Source of the DNA: Rhizobium favelukesii
GTDB taxonomy: Bacteria > Pseudomonadota > Alphaproteobacteria > Rhizobiales > Rhizobiaceae
Reading direction: 5' to 3'
Assembly: GCF_000577275.2 (NCBI RefSeq)
Contig: NZ_CBYB010000034.1
Coordinates: 1-42,790, forward strand
Length of the DNA: 42,790 bases
Part shown: positions 16,642 through 25,457 of the stretch, piece after piece
How positions within the stretch are numbered: position 1 is the first letter of the stretch
How the letters are laid out: the number at the start of each line of letters is the position of its first letter
Program-made: the position numbers and the translations under genes
The notes under the pieces: model-generated
Seen by the model: the letters and a program-made list of their open reading frames with translations, nothing else
Database searches by the model: none
Told to the model about the DNA's origin: nothing

Positions 16642-17861
16642 GTCCGCCCCCAACTATCGTTGATCAGTCCAATTATCGCCTCGTTTACGGCGTCTACCGC
16701 TTCACGGGCGCGTTTTTGTGTATCGCGACCAATCTGTCCCATCTCGAGCTCGTATATCGAACGTTTTGCCAGGCCAGCAGCCTCGACCGCAGTGCTCTCT
16801 ATGGCTGTCGGCAGCAAGACATCAGAGCCGAACAAGTGCCTCAGCATCGCAACGACCTGTGACTGCGGAGCATCATTAGGGTTGTGCCGTGTTACCAAGT
16901 ATCGGATAAAATCCTGATCCAGCTGGGCACCGCTCTCATTGAGGACGCTAATCAAATCACCCATCATGAGGAGAAACTGGCTCATTGATGCAACGTCCAG
17001 CATGGCTGGATGGACCGTTATGATCATGCTCGTTGCCGCGAATATCGCGCTCAGGGTCAGAAAGCCGAGCGACGGCGGAGTATCGAGAATCACGACATCG
17101 TAGTCCGCCTCGACTTCGGCAAGAGCTAACTTCAATCGTTCGAAGAAGATCGCGCCCGAGGTCGATTTGTTGGCCAAAACCCGTGGCGTTTCGTGTTCAT
17201 ACTCCATGACTTCGAGATTTCCCGGAATCAGGTCAATGCCATCGAAGTATGTCTTGCGGATGATTTCCTGGATTGGGCGACGTTCGGCCTCGTCGTAGCG
17301 CAAAGCGGCGTAAATTGTTTCATTTGACCCAACATCAATCTCTGGCTGAGCACCAAACATAGCGGACAGGGATGCTTGCGGATCCAAATCCAATGCAAGT
17401 ACGCGATAACCGTGAAGCGCGAGATAATGGGATAGATGGACGCAGGTCGTGGTCTTTGCGCTGCCACCCTTGAAGTTCGCTACGGCAACCACCTGGAGAT
17501 GCTCGCCGGCGCGACGGCGAGGAAGGAATCGCACTGCCTCCGCAGGTTTTTGCATTGCGAACAACGCACGCAGCTCATTGAGCTGAGCCAGAGTGTAGAC
17601 GCGATGGTTGTTCTCCAACCTGCTGGGAACCGGTCCGCGCCCTTCGATGGACATGAGCTTCAGCGTGGAATCTGGGATAGAGGTAAGCTTCGACACTTCG
17701 TTTGTCAGAAACGGACGCAGGATCTTTTCCGACTTTGGCGGATACATGCGGGTTCTAAGCTGCTGCAATTGCCCGGACAAAAGCCCTGCATGCCGCATGA
17801 TTTTGCTGCCAGCATCTTCCTTGGAGCCGACAACTGATTCTACTCGGTTTGCTATCGCCAT
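16638..17861 (-). CDS. repA: Plasmid partitioning ATPase RepA (ParA family)
   Basis: A 407-residue Walker-type ParA ATPase. The deviant Walker A is FKGGSAKTTTCVHLSHYLA (near residue 130), followed by LALDLDPQASLSAMFG and the Walker B strand DVVILDTPPSLGFLTLSA. An N-terminal DNA-binding region (TNEVSKLTSIPDSTLKLMSIEGRGPVPSRLENNHRVYTLAQL) is typical of RepA, which also represses the operon. The ATG is preceded by AGAGGA at good spacing. It is the first gene of repABC and divergent from traI, with an IS256 relic and a TGTAGGATTCACA motif in the gap. Confidence 0.96.
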   Translation of the reverse strand: MAIANRVESVVGSKEDAGSKIMRHAGLLSGQLQQLRTRMYPPKSEKILRPFLTNEVSKLTSIPDSTLKLMSIEGRGPVPSRLENNHRVYTLAQLNELRALFAMQKPAEAVRFLPRRRAGEHLQVVAVANFKGGSAKTTTCVHLSHYLALHGYRVLALDLDPQASLSAMFGAQPEIDVGSNETIYAALRYDEAERRPIQEIIRKTYFDGIDLIPGNLEVMEYEHETPRVLANKSTSGAIFFERLKLALAEVEADYDVVILDTPPSLGFLTLSAIFAATSMIITVHPAMLDVASMSQFLLMMGDLISVLNESGAQLDQDFIRYLVTRHNPNDAPQSQVVAMLRHLFGSDVLLPTAIESTAVEAAGLAKRSIYELEMGQIGRDTQKRAREAVDAVNEAIIGLINDSWGRT

Positions 17862-18065
17862 CTATTCCTCTTGGCGGCATTCTACCGGTTTACCGGCCAT
17901 TGCCCGCCAAGGATAGAACACGATTCTCCTGAACGCGTCCAGAAGATTAGGGTTACGATTTCGTAAAGGCTTGAAAATGATCTCCAAGCGATATTTCCGC
18001 TTTTTCTATTTCATCTCCGACAGTTAACCCGTCCCTCCTATGCTCTTGATCACGAATTGTTCTCC

Positions 18066-18078
18066 TGTGAATCCTACA
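18066..18078 (-). promoter_or_regulatory. 13-bp recurrent motif TGTAGGATTCACA (copy 1)
   Basis: On the minus strand this reads TGTAGGATTCACA, identical to copies at 37328-37340 and 41109-41121. It lies about 205 bases upstream of repA in the repA/traI divergent region. Ends TGT...ACA are inverted repeats. The function is unknown; a regulator-binding site is inferred from its placement. Confidence 0.5.
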
Positions 18079-18128
18079 AAGGCAGGTAGTGAATTGAAGG
18101 TCCTGCAAATTGTTTGAAGGCGGCGGTC

Positions 18129-18412
18129 ATGGACAGTCCGTCAATGATGCAGGAGGTGCTGGAAGCGGAGATTGACGAGATACTCGGGCGGCAAAACGCG
18201 AGCGCACGGGTTCCATAGGATCGCCTGGGGCACTTCTCAACAGAACTATTCGAATGAGGTCGGCGCTCCGACTGGGCGCTGGTAGCCACGATAGCAGAGA
18301 TGTATGTGCAGGGGTGTCAACATAGAAGGTCAAGCCGTTACCGACGCTCCGCGGCCACGCATTCTTGGCATCATCAATCTCGGCAATCAACATGCCACTG
18401 GATGACTGCCTG
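18129..18412 (+). pseudogene. IS256-family transposase relic
   Basis: Translated fragments match the mutator/IS256 transposase pattern. ATG 18129 begins MMQEVLEAEIDEILGRQ, the N-terminal helix. After a deletion, ELFE then RRSDWALVATIAEMYVQG follow, and after a further frame change VST then KVKPLPTLRGHAFLASSISAIN, the conserved region after the helix. In-frame stops and frame changes show it is dead. No terminal inverted repeats could be assigned. It lies between repA and traI, widening a gap that is compact in Ti plasmids. Confidence 0.65.
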
Positions 18413-18472
18413 AAGTGGTGGCCTGCTGCCATGCAATGTCATCGACTAAGATCTGCGCTCAGCTGAACCCAC

Positions 18473-18490
18473 CTTGTAGAACTCTACAAC
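18473..18490. promoter_or_regulatory. Candidate tra box (TraR binding site) upstream of traI
   Basis: TTGTAGA (18474-18480), AC, TCTACAA (18483-18489) is a perfect 7-2-7 dyad, 18 bp with one flanking base each side, centred about 68 bases before the traI ATG. TraR-family boxes are 18-bp dyads at the -35 region of tra and trb promoters, and autoinduction of traI-trb is the expected role. The sequence differs from the Ti consensus, consistent with a divergent TraR. Confidence 0.6.
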
Positions 18491-18549
18491 TGCCGCATAG
18501 CTGTCATCCGTGCTCTTTTTCCAGCCGTCATTCTTTGACGGAGAAAATT

Positions 18550-19173
18550 ATGCACATTGTCGCTATCTCTGCCGCCGGAACTCATCGCGAGCACCAACTC
18601 CTCGAAGCGCACCATTCCTTGCGGGCAAATGTTTTTTTCGATCGGCTCGGCTGGGACGTTCACGTTGTCGACGGCCGAGAGGCGGATTCGTTCGATAAGC
18701 TTGGGCCCGCTTACATCCTCGCGGTCTCTTCGGACAATCGCGTCGTCGGCTGCGCCAGGCTTCTCCCAGCCTTGGGTCCAACAATGGCAGAAAACGTCTT
18801 TCCTTCGCTACTTCCAGGAGGACGGCTCCATGGCCATTCGGCCATGATCGAAAGCTCCCGCTTCTGCGTTGACACGATGCTTTCAAACAACAGGCGACCA
18901 GGCTCGGTCCATGAGGCGACCCTGACCATGTTCGCAGGCATCATCGAATGGTGCCTGGCGAATGGCTACACCGAGATTGTCACGGTGACCGATCTTAGGT
19001 TCGAGCGAATCCTCGCGCGCGTCGGATGGCCTCTACAGCGTTTGGGCGAACCAAAGAAGATCGGCGTGACAATGGCCGTGGCGGGCACACTGCCCGCCAA
19101 TGCGGAGACGTTCCTCAGGCTCCGTCCTTCCAATTACCGTTCTGAACTCACCCCTCTCAGCCAGGCAGCGTAA
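18550..19173 (+). CDS. traI: Acyl-homoserine-lactone synthase TraI (LuxI family)
   Basis: This 207-residue LuxI-type synthase makes an N-acyl-homoserine lactone from an acyl carrier and S-adenosylmethionine. Conserved LuxI features are present: LRANVFFDRLGWDV, GREADSFDKLGPAYIL, VVGCARLLPALGPTMAENVFPSLL and ESSRFCVD, including the invariant Arg, Trp, Asp and Glu positions. ATG 18550 is preceded by a GGAG-type site (TTTGACGGAGAAAATT). It is the first gene of the trb operon, with trbB starting 10 bases after its stop, and has a tra-box-like dyad upstream. This arrangement couples conjugation-channel production to cell density. Confidence 0.95.
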   Translation: MHIVAISAAGTHREHQLLEAHHSLRANVFFDRLGWDVHVVDGREADSFDKLGPAYILAVSSDNRVVGCARLLPALGPTMAENVFPSLLPGGRLHGHSAMIESSRFCVDTMLSNNRRPGSVHEATLTMFAGIIEWCLANGYTEIVTVTDLRFERILARVGWPLQRLGEPKKIGVTMAVAGTLPANAETFLRLRPSNYRSELTPLSQAA

Positions 19174-19183
19174 GGAGAAATCC

Positions 19184-20161
19184 GTGAACCAGCTTCGCTC
19201 TCACCCTCGGCTTGTCCGCAAACTTCAGGAGGCGCTCGGCGATCAGCTTTGTGTCGCCCTAGACGACGTGAATGTCGTCGAGATCATGCTCAATCCGGAC
19301 GGAAAGCTGTTCATCGAACGCCTCGGTCACGGCGTTGCACCTGCCGGCGAGATGTCGTCGGCTGCCGCGGAGATGGTCATCGGCACAGTGGCGCACGCGC
19401 TTCAGTCAGAGGTCGACACGGAACAGCCAATCATCTCCGGCGAGTTGCCAATCGGTGGCCACCGCTTCGAAGGTCTGTTGCCCCCCGTCGTCGCCAAGCC
19501 TGCCTTCACGATTCGACGCCGGGCATCGCGCCTCATTGCGCTCGAAGACTATGTCCGTACTGGCGTGATGACAGAATACCAGGCGTCGACGATTCGCAGC
19601 GCGATTTCCGCAAGGCTGAACATCATCATTTCCGGGGGAACGGGCTCGGGCAAGACGACGCTAGCGAACGCAGTGATCCACGAGATCGTCAAGTCTGCGC
19701 CAGAGGATCGCCTCGTCATCCTTGAGGATACCGCGGAAATCCAGTGCGCGGCCGAGAACGCCGTTCTCCTGCATACCAGCGATACGATCGACATGGCGCG
19801 GCTCCTCAAGAGCACGATGCGGCTGCGTCCCGACAGGATCGTTGTGGGCGAGGTCCGTGACGGCGCGGCCCTGACGCTGCTGAAGGCCTGGAACACCGGT
19901 CACCCGGGTGGCGTGGCGACCATTCACTCGAACACCGCCATGTCGGCACTGCGTCGCCTTGAACAGCTGACCGCCGAAGCAAGCCAGCAGCCGATGCACG
20001 AGGTGATCGGGGAGGCCGTCGACCTAGTCATCTCGATCGAGCGGACGCCGCATGGACGGCGCATTCGAGACGTCATTCACGTCGAGCGGTTCGCGGGCGG
20101 CCAGTACGAGATCGAATCCCACCAGCTCACGGAAGAACAGGAGGCGCGCCATGTCGCGTAA
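19184..20161 (+). CDS. trbB: Conjugation ATPase TrbB (VirB11 family)
   Basis: A 325-residue hexameric traffic ATPase of the T4SS, acting at the cytoplasmic side of the channel. The Walker A motif [18 protein letters not shown] is near residue 150, then [10 protein letters not shown] (Asp box), Walker [17 protein letters not shown] and the His box [15 protein letters not shown] 19184 is chosen because AAGGAG precedes it by 7 bases and because the length matches Ti TrbB (about 323); the open frame reaches further upstream into traI. The end overlaps trbC by 11 bases. Confidence 0.96.
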   Translation: MNQLRSHPRLVRKLQEALGDQLCVALDDVNVVEIMLNPDGKLFIERLGHGVAPAGEMSSAAAEMVIGTVAHALQSEVDTEQPIISGELPIGGHRFEGLLPPVVAKPAFTIRRRASRLIALEDYVRTGVMTEYQASTIRSAISARLNIIISGGTGSGKTTLANAVIHEIVKSAPEDRLVILEDTAEIQCAAENAVLLHTSDTIDMARLLKSTMRLRPDRIVVGEVRDGAALTLLKAWNTGHPGGVATIHSNTAMSALRRLEQLTAEASQQPMHEVIGEAVDLVISIERTPHGRRIRDVIHVERFAGGQYEIESHQLTEEQEARHVA

Positions 20162-20534
20162 GCATACCCTCATCGCCGCCGCGCTCGTGGCGGCGCCAAT
20201 CGTTCTTGCCTCTGTCGCGCCGGCACTCGCTAGTTCCGGCGGGAGCCTCCCATGGGAAGGGCCACTGCAGCAGATTCAGGAGTCGATCACCGGCCCGGTC
20301 GCGGGTGCGATCGCGCTTGCAGCCGTGGCCATTGCCGGCGGGATGCTGATCTTTGGCGGCGAGCTCAACGATTTCGCACGACGCCTTGTGTACGTCGTTC
20401 TCGTCGCCGGCATCCTGCTGGGTGCCACAACCATCGTCGGCCTGTTTGGTGCGTCCGGCGCTTCGGTCGGGCTGGCCGACGAGCAGATCACGACGACTGT
20501 TTCGAACGGAGACGGCGAGGGGGCTCATGGCTGA
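20151..20534 (+). CDS. trbC: Pilin precursor TrbC (VirB2 family)
   Basis: A 127-residue conjugative pilin precursor. It has a long signal peptide ending near ALASSGG, then two hydrophobic segments ([21 protein letters not shown] and [22 protein letters not shown]) separated by a short charged loop. In RP4/Ti-type systems TrbC is processed and then cyclised by the TraF protease encoded at 33272-33838. An AGGAGG-like site precedes ATG 20151, which lies inside the 3' end of trbB. The stop overlaps the trbD start. Confidence 0.93.
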   Translation: MSRKHTLIAAALVAAPIVLASVAPALASSGGSLPWEGPLQQIQESITGPVAGAIALAAVAIAGGMLIFGGELNDFARRLVYVVLVAGILLGATTIVGLFGASGASVGLADEQITTTVSNGDGEGAHG

Positions 20535-20826
20535 GTCCCTGTCCGGCTTGCGGCGCAACCGCATCCATCGCGCGCTTTCCCGCCCGAACCTCCTGATGGG
20601 CGCCGACCGGGAACTGGTGTTGATCACCGGCGTTGCGGCCGTGATCCTGATTTTCGTCGTCCTCACCGTCTATTCAGCGTTCTTCGGTGCTGCTGTCTGG
20701 GTCGTGATCGTCGGGGCTCTCAGGATGATGGCGAAGTCCGATCCGCACATGCGGCAGGTCTATATCAGGCACATTTCCTACAAGCCGACCTACAAGGCGA
20801 CCACTTCGCCCTGGCGGCGGTACTGA
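20527..20826 (+). CDS. trbD: T4SS inner-membrane protein TrbD (VirB3 family)
   Basis: 99-residue VirB3-like protein with two adjacent membrane segments ([23 protein letters not shown] and [17 protein letters not shown]) after a basic N-terminus typical of the family ([22 protein letters not shown]). ATG 20527 overlaps the trbC stop by 8 bases. It works with the VirB4-type ATPase TrbE encoded next. Confidence 0.93.
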   Translation: MAESLSGLRRNRIHRALSRPNLLMGADRELVLITGVAAVILIFVVLTVYSAFFGAAVWVVIVGALRMMAKSDPHMRQVYIRHISYKPTYKATTSPWRRY

Positions 20827-20836
20827 GGAGACGGCA

Positions 20837-23293
20837 GTGGTAGCTCTCAAACGCTTCCGGGCCACAGGCCCATCCTTCGCCGATCTCGTTCCATACGCTG
20901 GCCTCGTCGACAATGGTGTCCTCCTGCTGAAGGACGGAAGCCTGATGGCCGGCTGGTACTTCGCTGGCCCGGACTCCGAAAGTGCGACCGACTTCGAGCG
21001 CAACGAACTATCGAGGCGGATCAATGCCGTTCTGTCGCGGCTTGGAAGTGGTTGGATGATCCAGGTCGAAGCCATCCGCATTCCGACGGTCGACTATCCA
21101 TCGGAAGACCGTTGCCATTTCCCCGACCCGGTGACCCGCGCGATCGATGCTGAGCGGCGCGCACATTTCGCGCGCGAGAAGGGGCATTTCGAGAGCAAGC
21201 ATGCGCTGATCCTGACCTATCGGCCGCTCGAGTCCAAGAAGACTGCTCTCAGCAAATACATCTATTCGGATGAGGAAAGCCGGAAAAAGTCCTACGCGGA
21301 CACGGTGCTCTTCGTCTTCAAGAACGCTGTACGAGAGCTTGAGCAGTATTTTGACAACACCCTTTCGATCCGGCGAATGGAAACTCGCGAAACGGTCGAA
21401 AGGGGAGGGGAGCGAATCGCCCGATATGACGAGCTGCTGCAGTTCGCCCGATTCTGCACCACTGGGGAAAGCCATCCTATCCGGCTTCCCGATGTTCCTA
21501 TGTATCTCGACTGGATCGCCACCGCGGAGCTTGAGCACGGACTGACGCCAAAGGTCGAAAACCGCTTCCTGGGCGTCGTCGCGATCGACGGTCTGCCGGC
21601 CGAAAGTTGGCCGGGTATTCTAAACAGCCTTGATCTGATGCCGCTGACCTATCGGTGGTCATCGCGCTTCATCTTCCTTGATGCCGAGGAAGCCCGACAG
21701 AAGCTCGAACGCACACGCAAGAAATGGCAGCAGAAGGTCCGGCCGTTCTTCGACCAGATATTCCAGACACAAAGTCGATCCGTCGACCAGGACGCGATGC
21801 GCATGGTGGTCGAGACGGAGGATGCGATCGCGCAGGCCTCGTCGCAGCTGGTTGCCTATGGCTATTACACACCGGTCGTAGTGCTGTTCGACAGCGATCG
21901 CGAGGCACTGCAGGAGAAAGCTGAAGCGGTCCGCCGGCTGATCCAGGCGGAAGGTTATGGGGCGCGGATCGAAACGCTCAATGCCACCGACGCCTATCTC
22001 GGCAGCTTGCCGGGCAACTGGTATTGCAACATCCGTGAGCCGCTGATCAACACGTGCAATCTCGCCGACTTGATTCCGCTGAACTCGGTCTGGCCCGGAA
22101 ACCCCGTTGCGCCATGCCCCTTTTTCGCACCGAATTCCCCGCCCTTAATGCAGGTTGCGAGCGGATCGACAGCTTTCCGCCTGAATCTGCACGTCGATGA
22201 TGTCGGGCACACGCTGATCTTCGGTCCCACCGGTTCAGGCAAGTCGACACTTCTGGCTCTGATCGCCGCGCAGTTTCTGCGGTACGAAAATGCGCAGATC
22301 TTCGCCTTTGACAAAGGCAGTTCACTTCTACCCCTGACGCTCGCAGCCGGCGGCGATCACTATGAGATCGGCGGCGACAATGTAGAAGAGGGGAGGGCAT
22401 TGGCCTTCTGCCCACTCTCCGAACTCAAAAGTGATGCCGACCGGGCTTGGGCGACGGAATGGATCGAGATGCTGGTCGGTCTGCAGGGCGTCACCATCAC
22501 CCCAGATTATCGTAACGCCATCTCTCGGCAGATCGGACTGATGGCGAGTGCATCCGGTCGCTCGCTCTCAGATTTTGTCAGCGGCGTGCAGCTGCGCGAG
22601 ATCAAGGACGCACTGCATCATTATACCGTCGATGGCCCTATGGGCCAGCTCCTCGATGCGGAAGAGGACGGCCTCACACTCGGTGCCTTCCAGACTTTCG
22701 AGATCGAGCACCTGATGAATTTGGGCGAGCGCAATCTCGTGCCGGTGCTGACCTACCTCTTCCGCCGGATCGAAAAGCGTTTGGATGGGTCGCCGAGCCT
22801 GATCGTGCTCGACGAGGCGTGGCTGATGCTCGGCCACCCTGTGTTCCGCGACAAGATTCGCGAGTGGCTCAAGGTGCTGCGCAAGGCGAATTGCGCTGTC
22901 GTTCTTGCGACCCAATCGATCTCCGATGCCGAGCGGTCCGGGATCATAGACGTCCTAAAGGAATCCTGCCCTACAAAGATATGCCTCCCAAATGGTGCCG
23001 CTCGCGAGTCGGGGACGCGAGAATTCTACGAGCGCATCGGCTTCAACGAGCGGCAGATCGAGATCGTCGCTACCGCCATGCCGAAGCGCGAATACTACGT
23101 GGCCACGCCAGAAGGCCGGCGGCTGTTCAACATGTCGTTGGGGCCGGTTGCGCTGAGCTTTGTCGGCGCGTCGGGCAAAGAGGACCTCAAGCGCATCCGC
23201 GCACTCAAATCCGAACATGGCCGCGACTGGCCGATCCACTGGCTTGAAACGAGAGGAGTTCACGATGCCGCATCGCTACTCAAGTGCGAATAG
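20837..23293 (+). CDS. trbE: T4SS ATPase TrbE (VirB4 family)
   Basis: An 818-residue VirB4-type ATPase, the main energiser of channel assembly, similar in length to Ti TrbE. The N-terminal half is the CagE/TrbE/VirB4 domain. The ATPase core has Walker A LIFGPTGSGKSTLLALIAAQF near residue 455 and Walker B LIVLDEAWLMLG near residue 655, followed by VVLATQSISDAERSG. GTG 20837 is preceded by GAGGAG. Its 3' end overlaps the trbJ start by 29 bases, indicating coupled translation. Confidence 0.96.
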   Translation: MVALKRFRATGPSFADLVPYAGLVDNGVLLLKDGSLMAGWYFAGPDSESATDFERNELSRRINAVLSRLGSGWMIQVEAIRIPTVDYPSEDRCHFPDPVTRAIDAERRAHFAREKGHFESKHALILTYRPLESKKTALSKYIYSDEESRKKSYADTVLFVFKNAVRELEQYFDNTLSIRRMETRETVERGGERIARYDELLQFARFCTTGESHPIRLPDVPMYLDWIATAELEHGLTPKVENRFLGVVAIDGLPAESWPGILNSLDLMPLTYRWSSRFIFLDAEEARQKLERTRKKWQQKVRPFFDQIFQTQSRSVDQDAMRMVVETEDAIAQASSQLVAYGYYTPVVVLFDSDREALQEKAEAVRRLIQAEGYGARIETLNATDAYLGSLPGNWYCNIREPLINTCNLADLIPLNSVWPGNPVAPCPFFAPNSPPLMQVASGSTAFRLNLHVDDVGHTLIFGPTGSGKSTLLALIAAQFLRYENAQIFAFDKGSSLLPLTLAAGGDHYEIGGDNVEEGRALAFCPLSELKSDADRAWATEWIEMLVGLQGVTITPDYRNAISRQIGLMASASGRSLSDFVSGVQLREIKDALHHYTVDGPMGQLLDAEEDGLTLGAFQTFEIEHLMNLGERNLVPVLTYLFRRIEKRLDGSPSLIVLDEAWLMLGHPVFRDKIREWLKVLRKANCAVVLATQSISDAERSGIIDVLKESCPTKICLPNGAARESGTREFYERIGFNERQIEIVATAMPKREYYVATPEGRRLFNMSLGPVALSFVGASGKEDLKRIRALKSEHGRDWPIHWLETRGVHDAASLLKCE

Positions 23294-24068
23294 ATGGTTT
23301 GCTTGCCTCGCGGCCGCCACCCTCATGATCGTGACCTCGGGCTCGGTGCAAGCCGGTACAGCCACCGGCGCTGCGACGGAATGGACGCAGCTCGCCAACA
23401 ATGCGCAACTCGTGGACCTCCTGAAAAGCTCCGGCATCCAGGTCGACAATCAGCTGACCCAGATCAGCCAGCTTGCAGAGCAGATTCAGAACCAGCTCAA
23501 AATCTACGAGAACATGATGCAAAACACCGTGCAGCTTCCTGACCATGTCTGGGGGCAGGTCGAAAGCGATCTCAACCAGCTGCGCAGTATCGTCGACGAG
23601 GGACAGGGCATCGCCTTTTCGATGGGGAATGCGGACGATGTTCTTCAGCAGCGCTTTCAGAGCTACGCCGATCTCAAGACCAACTTGCGGGACAACGGGA
23701 CGGTCTCCTCGACGTATCAGTCCTGGTCGAACACCAACCGTGACACCATCGCCAGCTCGCTGAAGGCGGCGAGCCTCACGGCCGATCAGTTCGATAGCGA
23801 GGAAGACACGATGTCCTCGTTGAGGTCGATGTCCGAGACGGCTGACGGGCAGATGAAGGCTCTGCAGGTTGGGCACGAGATCGCAGCACAACAGGTCGCA
23901 CAAATGCAGAAGCTTCGCGGTCTCGTCTCCCAACAGATGACGATGATGGGAACCTGGCTTCAGACGGAGCAAACCGACAAGGACCTGGCGCAGGCGCGGC
24001 GGGAAAAGTTTTTCAACGCCGAGGTCAAGATCGTTCCGGAAGGCCAGAAAATGGAGCCGCGCTGGTGA
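23265..24068 (+). CDS. trbJ: T4SS protein TrbJ (VirB5-like)
   Basis: A 267-residue periplasmic or surface protein with an N-terminal signal peptide (FACLAAATLMIVTSGSVQAG) and a long helical body (QLAEQIQNQLKIYENMMQN). VirB5-type proteins are minor pilus components. ATG 23265 follows GAGAGGAG. It ends in REKFFNAEVKIVPEGQKMEPRW; the terminal TGGTGA supplies the GTG start of trbK. This tail resembles the end of TrbK. Confidence 0.93.
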   Translation: MPHRYSSANRWFACLAAATLMIVTSGSVQAGTATGAATEWTQLANNAQLVDLLKSSGIQVDNQLTQISQLAEQIQNQLKIYENMMQNTVQLPDHVWGQVESDLNQLRSIVDEGQGIAFSMGNADDVLQQRFQSYADLKTNLRDNGTVSSTYQSWSNTNRDTIASSLKAASLTADQFDSEEDTMSSLRSMSETADGQMKALQVGHEIAAQQVAQMQKLRGLVSQQMTMMGTWLQTEQTDKDLAQARREKFFNAEVKIVPEGQKMEPRW

Positions 24069-24262
24069 GCCGCTCCGTCCTCATTGCCTTGCTGCTGGCT
24101 CTCGCCGCTGCATCCTCAGTAGCGACAGTGCTGATCGTCAATTCCAGAAACACCGGAGAACCTGCGCTCACCGAGGAGCGCGCCGCCCGGGAGGAATTTT
24201 TCGGCTCCAACAAGGAGCTGCCGCCAATCGAGGATGGTCAGGAGATGCGCCCGAGATGGTGA
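24065..24262 (+). CDS. trbK: Putative entry exclusion protein TrbK
   Basis: 65 residues: an N-terminal hydrophobic helix (VLIALLLALAAASSVATVLIV) and a short soluble tail (REEFFGSNKELPPIEDGQEMRPRW). The RP4 TrbK is a lipoprotein that blocks uptake of a related plasmid; this version has no cysteine, so it is probably anchored by the uncleaved helix. GTG 24065 overlaps the trbJ stop (GTGA). The last codons overlap the trbL start at ATG 24256. Confidence 0.85.
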   Translation: MSRSVLIALLLALAAASSVATVLIVNSRNTGEPALTEERAAREEFFGSNKELPPIEDGQEMRPRW

Positions 24263-25437
24263 AGGGAATTGTTGCACGTTCATTTCTGATTGCAGGGCTT
24301 CTTTGCATAGCCTTTGCCGTACCCGCCTTCGCGCAGGAGGGACAGGTCCTGACAGAACTGGAAAACCAGGTCTCGTCCGCTGCGAAGGGGTGGGAAACCA
24401 CCATCATGGATGCGGCGAAATCCCTGTTCTGGATTCTCGCAACCATCGAGATTGGCATCGCGGCCGTCTGGCTGGCGATCCAGTCGGCCTCGCTGGACAG
24501 CTGGTTCGCTGAACTGGTGCGGCGGATCATGTTCATCGGGTTCTTCGCATTCGTTCTGACCCAAGGTCCGACCTTTGCGCGAGCAGTGGTCGACAGCCTT
24601 TTCCAGATTGGCGCCGGCGGCGGTTCCGCTTCGCCTGCCGAGGTGTTCGACGCCGGCATCCGCGTCGCCTCCCAAATGTCGCAACAAGCACAGTTCGGGG
24701 TGTTCGAAGACAATGCGCTCGCGATTGCCGCCGTTCTCGCAATGGGCATCGTGGTCATCTGCTTCTCCCTTGTCGCAGCGATCTTCGTGTCGGTCATGGT
24801 CGAGATGTATGTCGGCCTGCTCGCCGGCATGATCATGCTCGGACTGGGTGGTTCGTCCTTCACGAAAGACTTTGCCATTCGATACCTCGTCTATGCCTTC
24901 GGCGTCGGCATGAAGCTCATGGCCCTTGTGATGATTGCCAAGATCGGGTCGAACGTCCTGCTTGGCCTTGCCCAAGCGCCCACCGCCTCGTCGGATCAGT
25001 TCGTCACGACCTTGGCCATCGCAGGCATCTCCGTCGTCGTCTTCATCATCGCCATGTATGTCCCGAACATCATCCAGGGCGTTGTCCAGGGCGCATCGGT
25101 GTCCGGAGGGATGGAAGCGATCCGCCACGGCGGGCAAACGGCATCCTTCGCCGCCGGCGCTGGCTTCCTCTCCGCCGGCGCTGCCGGCGCGGGTTTTGCG
25201 GCCGCGCAGGCCGCACGAGCTGGCGGTTCACCTGTTGCAGGTGCCGCTCTTCGCGGCGTTGGCGCGAGCTTCAGTTCCGGCGCGCAAGCAGCCGGATCAG
25301 CCGCGAAGGAAAAGGCAATCGGCTCTCCGGGTGCTTATGCCGGGTCCATTCTCGGACTGGCCAACGCCAAGCTCGATGAACAGCGCGGCGGTCATAGCGG
25401 ACCGAAGCCTCCTCCCGAACGCAAAGACAAACCATAA
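24256..25437 (+). CDS. trbL: T4SS polytopic membrane protein TrbL (VirB6 family)
   Basis: 393 residues with a cleavable signal (LLCIAFAVPAFA) and at least five membrane helices (for example LFWILATIEIGIAAVWLAI, IMFIGFFAFVLTQG, LAIAAVLAMGIVVICFSLVAAIFVSVMV, MYVGLLAGMIMLGLGG). The C-terminal 100 residues are Ala/Gly-rich and likely flexible. VirB6-type proteins form the inner-membrane gate of the channel. It overlaps trbK at its start; trbF follows after 20 bases. Confidence 0.95.
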   Translation: MVKGIVARSFLIAGLLCIAFAVPAFAQEGQVLTELENQVSSAAKGWETTIMDAAKSLFWILATIEIGIAAVWLAIQSASLDSWFAELVRRIMFIGFFAFVLTQGPTFARAVVDSLFQIGAGGGSASPAEVFDAGIRVASQMSQQAQFGVFEDNALAIAAVLAMGIVVICFSLVAAIFVSVMVEMYVGLLAGMIMLGLGGSSFTKDFAIRYLVYAFGVGMKLMALVMIAKIGSNVLLGLAQAPTASSDQFVTTLAIAGISVVVFIIAMYVPNIIQGVVQGASVSGGMEAIRHGGQTASFAAGAGFLSAGAAGAGFAAAQAARAGGSPVAGAALRGVGASFSSGAQAAGSAAKEKAIGSPGAYAGSILGLANAKLDEQRGGHSGPKPPPERKDKP

Positions 25438-25457
25438 TCGAGACAAGGGAAGAATAA

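Noticed and set aside
18127..18432. 101-codon minus-strand frame between repA and traI (possible repD-like gene)
   Set aside because: The plus strand of the same DNA encodes clear IS256 transposase fragments, so this is a shadow of the relic.
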